A DNA stretch of 64,000 nt from Chryseobacterium culicis (GTDB lineage: Bacteria > Bacteroidota > Bacteroidia > Flavobacteriales > Weeksellaceae): NCBI RefSeq assembly GCF_002979755.1, contig NZ_PCPP01000003.1, positions 310,001 through 374,000 on the forward strand, written 5' to 3'. Below, in pieces: positions 61,221 to 64,000 of this stretch. The position numbers were made by a program, and so were the translations under genes. Within the stretch, counting starts at the first letter, position 1. Each line of letters opens with the position of its first letter. The notes below the pieces were generated by a model. It was not told the origin of the DNA. It saw only the letters and a list, made by a program, of their open reading frames with translations, and searched no databases.

Positions 61221-62102
61221 TTAAGCCTTATATTTCCTCATGAACTGAGTAGGAGTCATTCCGGAGCTTTTCCGGAATACTCTTACAAAGTAGGAATATT
61301 CTTCGTATCCTAATCGAAAAGCTATTTCCACCAGACTTTCGTCCAGGTACATCAACATTCTTTTAGCCTCCAGTACTACCCTTTCTGTAATCACATCCGT
61401 GGCTGTTTTTTGAACAACAGTCTGGGCAATTCTATTCAGATGCTTGGAGGAAATCCCTAATAAAGAGGCATAATGAGTAATTGATTTATGTTTGGTAAAA
61501 TTTTGTTCCATCAGATTCTCAAAATCCTGATAATGTTTAAAATAAGAGAGTCCGGCAGCTGATGCCAGTGTATCAAAGTCTTTTGAAAACAACCGGGCAG
61601 CATGAATGAAAATCTGGGACATCAATGACAAAATAAGGCCTTCTTTCATTATATTTTTAGCCTGATGTTCTTTTCCCAGTTCCTGAAATAAACTGCTGTT
61701 TTTCTTCAATTCCAGAGCATCCAACTGAAGTTTTCTTGGAAAAGATACAGATCCGAAAAAGGGAAAGTTTCTGAGTTTCTGATTTACATAATGCATTTCG
61801 TAAAACTCCTGAGAACAAAAGAAAATATAGCCATCAATATCCTCCGAAAGTTCCCAGCTGTGAATCTGCCCCGGTGAGAGAAAGAAAAGACTGCCCTCCG
61901 AAACTTCATATTTCTGAAAATCAATTTCATGTACTCCTGATCCTTTGGTAAAAAGAACAGCAGCATAAAAATCATGTCTGTGTGGTTTTTCAATATGGCG
62001 ATGTCCCACCACCAAATGATTCTTCATCGTGTTAAAATAAAAATCTGAAGTATTTTTACCCGCCTGGAAAAGATCGATATGAAGAACGGAGATCGGATTC
62101 AT
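61221..62102 (-). CDS. AraC family transcriptional regulator
   Basis: 293 residues from the ATG at 62102 (MNPISVLHIDLFQAGKNTSDFYF). An N-terminal cupin sensor 'HLVVGHRHIEKPHRHDFYAAVLFTKGSGVHEIDFQKYEVSEGSLFFLSPGQIHSWELSEDIDGYIFFCSQEFY' is followed by a helical linker and the HTH pair 'HKSITHYASLLGISSKHLNRIAQTVVQKTATDVITERVVLEAKRMLMYLDESLVEIAFRLGYEEYSYFVRVFRKSSGMTPTQFMRKY'. It stands alone opposite a MerR gene; the regulated target and inducer are unknown. The GTG/longer start to 62129 is possible but unneeded. Confidence 0.92.
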   Translation of the reverse strand: MNPISVLHIDLFQAGKNTSDFYFNTMKNHLVVGHRHIEKPHRHDFYAAVLFTKGSGVHEIDFQKYEVSEGSLFFLSPGQIHSWELSEDIDGYIFFCSQEFYEMHYVNQKLRNFPFFGSVSFPRKLQLDALELKKNSSLFQELGKEHQAKNIMKEGLILSLMSQIFIHAARLFSKDFDTLASAAGLSYFKHYQDFENLMEQNFTKHKSITHYASLLGISSKHLNRIAQTVVQKTATDVITERVVLEAKRMLMYLDESLVEIAFRLGYEEYSYFVRVFRKSSGMTPTQFMRKYKA

Positions 62103-62287
62103 TATTATATAGCTATCGTAAGAATTCACAAATTTAGATAAAAAAGAACTGGCATATGGTGGTTCTTCCTATCTGTTAACACAAATACCTGTTATTTTAT
62201 AACAATTTCACTCCTATAAATTTTCTTTGAAACAAAGTCTGAATGCACTTTTTACAATATATTTTGGATGAAACTTTAAAAAATTTT

Positions 62288-62295
62288 TATCTTTG
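62288..62295 (+). promoter_or_regulatory. -7 element of the MerR-type gene
   Basis: TATCTTTG, 18 bp before the ATG at 62314. Its position rules out the TTG start at 62293, which lies inside the element. Confidence 0.6.
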
Positions 62296-62313
62296 AAGTT
62301 TAGGAGTAGTAAA

Positions 62314-62658
62314 ATGAAAATAAATTTACCTGATAAGCTGTATTATTCTATAGGAGAAGTTGCGAAAGCATTTGATGTAAACACTTCATTAATACGTTAC
62401 TGGGAACAGGAATTTCCTATTATCAAGCCTAAAAAAAACAGAAAAGGAAACCGATATTTCACTCCTGAAGACATCAAAAACCTTCAGATGATCTACCATC
62501 TGGTAAAAGAAAAAGGATATACCCTGGATGGAGCCCGTATCGCCTTAACCACAAACAGTAAAATTTCCGAAACCATCACCCTGATTGACCGCCTGGAATT
62601 CGTAAAAGCCGAATTGATTAAGCTGAAAGAATCTTTGGGAGAAAGGGATGGTGAATAA
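62314..62658 (+). CDS. MerR family transcriptional regulator (short, effector-domain-free)
   Basis: 114 residues from the ATG at 62314. 'LYYSIGEVAKAFDVNTSLIRYWEQEFPIIKPKKNRKGNRYFTPEDIKNLQMIYHLVKEKGYTLDGARIAL' is a complete MerR winged helix, followed by one coiled-coil helix 'SETITLIDRLEFVKAELIKLKESLGE'. There is no ligand-binding domain, as in the MlrA/CarA-like short form widely conserved in Flavobacteriia. Target unknown. The gene has its own terminator. Confidence 0.9.
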   Translation: MKINLPDKLYYSIGEVAKAFDVNTSLIRYWEQEFPIIKPKKNRKGNRYFTPEDIKNLQMIYHLVKEKGYTLDGARIALTTNSKISETITLIDRLEFVKAELIKLKESLGERDGE

Positions 62659-62688
62659 ATTTCTTTGAACACACAATAACCTCCGCTG

Positions 62689-62719
62689 CAATGAATTGCA
62701 GCGGAGGTTTTATTTACAT
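62689..62719 (+). terminator. Terminator of the MerR-type gene
   Basis: AACCTCCGCTGCAAT faces ATTGCAGCGGAGGTT (shared centre GA), followed by TTATTT. Confidence 0.9.
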
Positions 62720-62761
62720 TCTATCAGGAATACGATCACCAGCTATTTTCACAACGTACTA

Positions 62762-62805
62762 TACCCCCTTACCTAACCCCCTCTACCCCCTTGGGTAAGG
62801 GGGTA
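62762..62805. repeat. C-rich hairpin with potential G-quadruplex on the minus strand
   Basis: TACCCCCTTAC (62762-62772) and GTAAGGGGGTA (62795-62805) are perfectly complementary. Between them are two more CCCCCT tracts, so the minus strand has three G5 runs in under 35 bases. It immediately precedes the 22-bp tandem repeats. Confidence 0.65.
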
Positions 62806-62810
62806 TACCC

Positions 62811-63008
62811 AGTTGCATAAGGGGCTGAAGGGAGTTGCATAACGGTCTCTAACCCCTTTGATAAAGGGTATAGAGGCTTATGGAAGGGGCTAGAGACCGT
62901 TGACTAAGAGGCCGGAGCGACTTCTGAACTGGCTAGAGACCCTTGATAAAGTGGGTGGAGAGGCTTGTTAAAGTGGTGAGAGGGACTTATCTAAGGGGCT
63001 GGAGGGTG
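62811..63008. repeat. Degenerate 22-bp tandem repeat, about nine units
   Basis: Units start at 62811, 62833, 62857, 62878, 62900, 62922, 62943, 62965 and 62987; lengths are 21-24 bp. A majority unit reads roughly TTGATAAAGGGGCTGGAG plus four variable bases. The period is not a multiple of three and every frame has stops, so it is non-coding. It is much richer in G than the surroundings. Confidence 0.65.
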
Positions 63009-63048
63009 TTTATAAGTGGTTCACAGCAGTACAAGGGCTTTTCCTGCT

Positions 63049-63091
63049 TGTGGACATGAGAGAGACGCTCGTGCTCGCGCCAGCGGGAGGA
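63049..63091 (+). repeat. CTCGCGCCAGC element, copy A
   Basis: Reads ...GGACATGAGAGAGACGCTCG, TGCTCGCGCCAGCGGGAGG. Related to copies at 63668-63697 (inverted) and 63846-63876. It lies downstream of the stop of the hypothetical gene at 63144. Confidence 0.6.
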
Positions 63092-63143
63092 TTGACTAAG
63101 AATCAATCTCTTTTTAGTATTTATTTAGTTTATCAAAATATTT

Positions 63144-63629
63144 TTACTCATAGTTTTTTTTACTTGGATTTAAAAACCACCTTCCTTCTTTTTTATATAA
63201 CATAATATTACAGATTAATATTTTAGTAAAAAAAGCTGGGTAATGAGAGTCTATTTTTAATAAAACTTTAAATCCATCTATTTTCTGAATACATATAATA
63301 TTAGTTTTAGGATGAGCACCTTCTTTTTTATAATTAAACTTTTCATAATCATTACAAAGCTCATAAAAATCATTCGGATAAATCTCATTATAATTATTAT
63401 TAATAATGGAAATAACTCTATCTGAAGTTACAAGTAAATAAGAATCATATAAATCACATTCTAATATTGGTAATTCATTTGATAATAAAGATGCCTTCGT
63501 TGGGACATAATTCTCCTCTAAAAATATTGTATGCATTTTATCATTAAATGTTGTCCAATCCTCAGGTTTTTTATCAACACATCTAAGTGTAATTTCTAAA
63601 ACCTCTTTTTTAAATTCTTTTGTTTTCAT
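63144..63629 (-). CDS. Hypothetical AT-rich protein (161 aa)
   Basis: 161 residues, no signal peptide or clear membrane segment. 'MKTKEFKKEVLEITLRCVDKKPEDWTTFNDKMHTIFLEENYVPTK', 'LYDSYLLVTSDRVISIINNNYNEIYPNDFYELCNDYEKFNYKKEGAHP', 'IICIQKIDGFKVLLKIDSHYPAFFTKILICNIMLYKKEGRWFLNPS'. Lower G+C than the rest of the window, many Ile, Asn, Lys and Tyr codons, and position in a repeat-punctuated tail suggest recent acquisition. The size and composition resemble immunity-type proteins of toxin loci, but I recognise no family; that reading is speculative. Confidence 0.7.
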   Translation of the reverse strand: MKTKEFKKEVLEITLRCVDKKPEDWTTFNDKMHTIFLEENYVPTKASLLSNELPILECDLYDSYLLVTSDRVISIINNNYNEIYPNDFYELCNDYEKFNYKKEGAHPKTNIICIQKIDGFKVLLKIDSHYPAFFTKILICNIMLYKKEGRWFLNPSKKNYE

Positions 63630-63667
63630 AATTAATATAAAACTTTATCCCAAAAAACTGTATTCCA

Positions 63668-63697
63668 TTGCTGGCGCGAGTGTCCCGCCCGTGTCCA
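63668..63697 (-). repeat. CTCGCGCCAGC element, copy B (inverted)
   Basis: The minus strand reads ACACGGGCGGGACACTCG, CGCCAGCAATG. It lies upstream of the gene at 63629, in opposite orientation to copies A and C. Confidence 0.55.
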
Positions 63698-63803
63698 TAA
63701 ACAAAATCATGAAGTTTATATATAGTTATTCTGAAAATTCAACCATAGATTGAAGCAAAGCTGGTTGCCATCCAAAGTTTAAAAGTAGTAAAACTTATAG
63801 TAT

Positions 63804-63837
63804 AAACAAAACCACCGCAATTGCAGTGGTTTTGTTT
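63804..63837 (-). terminator. Terminator hairpin for the partial gene at the window end
   Basis: AAACAAAACCAC-C-GCAATTGC-A-GTGGTTTTGTTT, nearly perfect, about 40 bp after the stop at 63878. It gives T-rich tails on both strands. Confidence 0.75.
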
Positions 63838-63845
63838 TATTTGTG

Positions 63846-63876
63846 TGCATGAGCGACACGCTCGCGCCAGCAGGGG
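63846..63876 (+). repeat. CTCGCGCCAGC element, copy C
   Basis: GCATGAGCGACACGCTCG, CGCCAGCAGGGG. Contains a small hairpin GAGCG-ACA-CGCTC. It directly follows the stop of the partial gene at 63878, as copy A follows the gene at 63144; A and C also share sequence on their right side (TCTCT...TTAGTAT). Confidence 0.6.
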
Positions 63877-63877
63877 A

Positions 63878-64000
63878 TTAATTTGTATAAATTGGCTCTC
63901 TATTAGTATATAAAGCATCAATAATGCCATCTCTTAGTTCAATGAAAAGAATACTATACTTTTCATTAATATTTAATTTATACTTTTTCCCACTATATTT
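63878..64000 (-). CDS. Partial hypothetical protein, C-terminal 40 residues
   Basis: An open minus-strand frame enters from the window edge and ends at TAA (63878-63880). It ends 'INEKYSILFIELRDGIIDAL' then 'YTNREPIYTN'. AT-rich like the gene at 63144. No family can be named from this fragment. A parallel minus-strand frame of 63 codons (63739-63930) crosses the terminator and repeat and is not credible. Confidence 0.55.
   Translation of the reverse strand, partial: KYSGKKYKLNINEKYSILFIELRDGIIDALYTNREPIYTN

Noticed and set aside
62811..63008. CRISPR array
   Set aside because: The units are contiguous and degenerate at 21-24 bp with no spacers, and no cas gene is present.
63739..63930. 63-codon minus-strand ORF
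   Set aside because: It runs through a terminator hairpin and a repeat element, and overlaps the open frame at 63878 that continues past the window.

Overview
The window reads as a piece of a flavobacterial chromosome, most likely Chryseobacterium or a close Weeksellaceae relative. This is inferred from gene content and signals, not from a database search. Evidence: low G+C; promoters with the Bacteroidota -7 element TAnnTTTG and no Shine-Dalgarno sites; five secreted proteins with a type IX secretion (T9SS) C-terminal sorting domain; the gliding ABC genes gldF and gldG; a glycosylasparaginase of the type known from Elizabethkingia/Flavobacterium meningosepticum; and several dispersed flavobacterial palindromic repeats. 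I see no rRNA, tRNA, CRISPR array, prophage or complete insertion sequence.

Layout. 1-3.4 kb: a probable Fur-controlled haem/iron locus, with a TonB-dependent receptor (cut by the window edge) divergent from two T9SS cargo proteins, one of them HmuY-like; a 55-bp operator/promoter block is duplicated upstream of both cargo genes. 3.5-6.8 kb: an ABM monooxygenase, an Rrf2 regulator with a 59-residue unknown protein and a TauE/SafE exporter, then DUF4268 and an unknown acidic protein. 7-16.8 kb: gldF-gldG, hemJ, a beta-barrel protein, kbl, a JmjC/cupin-8 protein, an M1 aminopeptidase and dacB. 17-26.6 kb: priA, an AEC transporter, GH2 beta-mannosidase, cutC, a lipoprotein, glycosylasparaginase and a Crp-like regulator. 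26.9-29.8 kb: a DUF3302/HlyD/NodT efflux-type operon without a pump.

29.8-36.4 kb: a sulfur locus of two YeeE/YedE half-transporters, an MBL-rhodanese protein, a second TauE/SafE protein and a Crp/Fnr regulator, followed by GH20 hexosaminidase. An exact 24-bp element precedes both sulfur transcription units at the same distance from the putative -7 element, about where a class II activator would bind. 36.6-46 kb: DUF4197, split scoB/scoA genes around an ABC exporter, a YwqK-like repeat protein, and a secreted metallophosphoesterase with three tandem 'DW(V/I/L)GIY' domains. 46-62.7 kb: rplS, SRPBCC, AraC plus divergent MFS, alpha/beta hydrolase, EamA transporter, M36 metallopeptidase, rpsA, a DEAD-box helicase, an SMP-30 lipoprotein, ccoG, AraC and MerR. 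62.7-64 kb: an accessory-looking tail with a C-rich hairpin, about nine degenerate 22-bp tandem repeats, and two small AT-rich unknown genes separated by copies of a CTCGCGCCAGC element.

Themes: T9SS export plus the gliding ABC genes; acquisition of haem iron, peptides and N-glycan sugars (GH2, GH20, glycosylasparaginase, M1, M36); and reactive-sulfur handling under Rrf2- and Crp-family control. Nothing here is clearly a new defence or biosynthetic system. The best candidates for something undescribed are the sulfur regulon element, the tandem domains in the phosphoesterase, the pump-less efflux operon and the repeat-punctuated tail.
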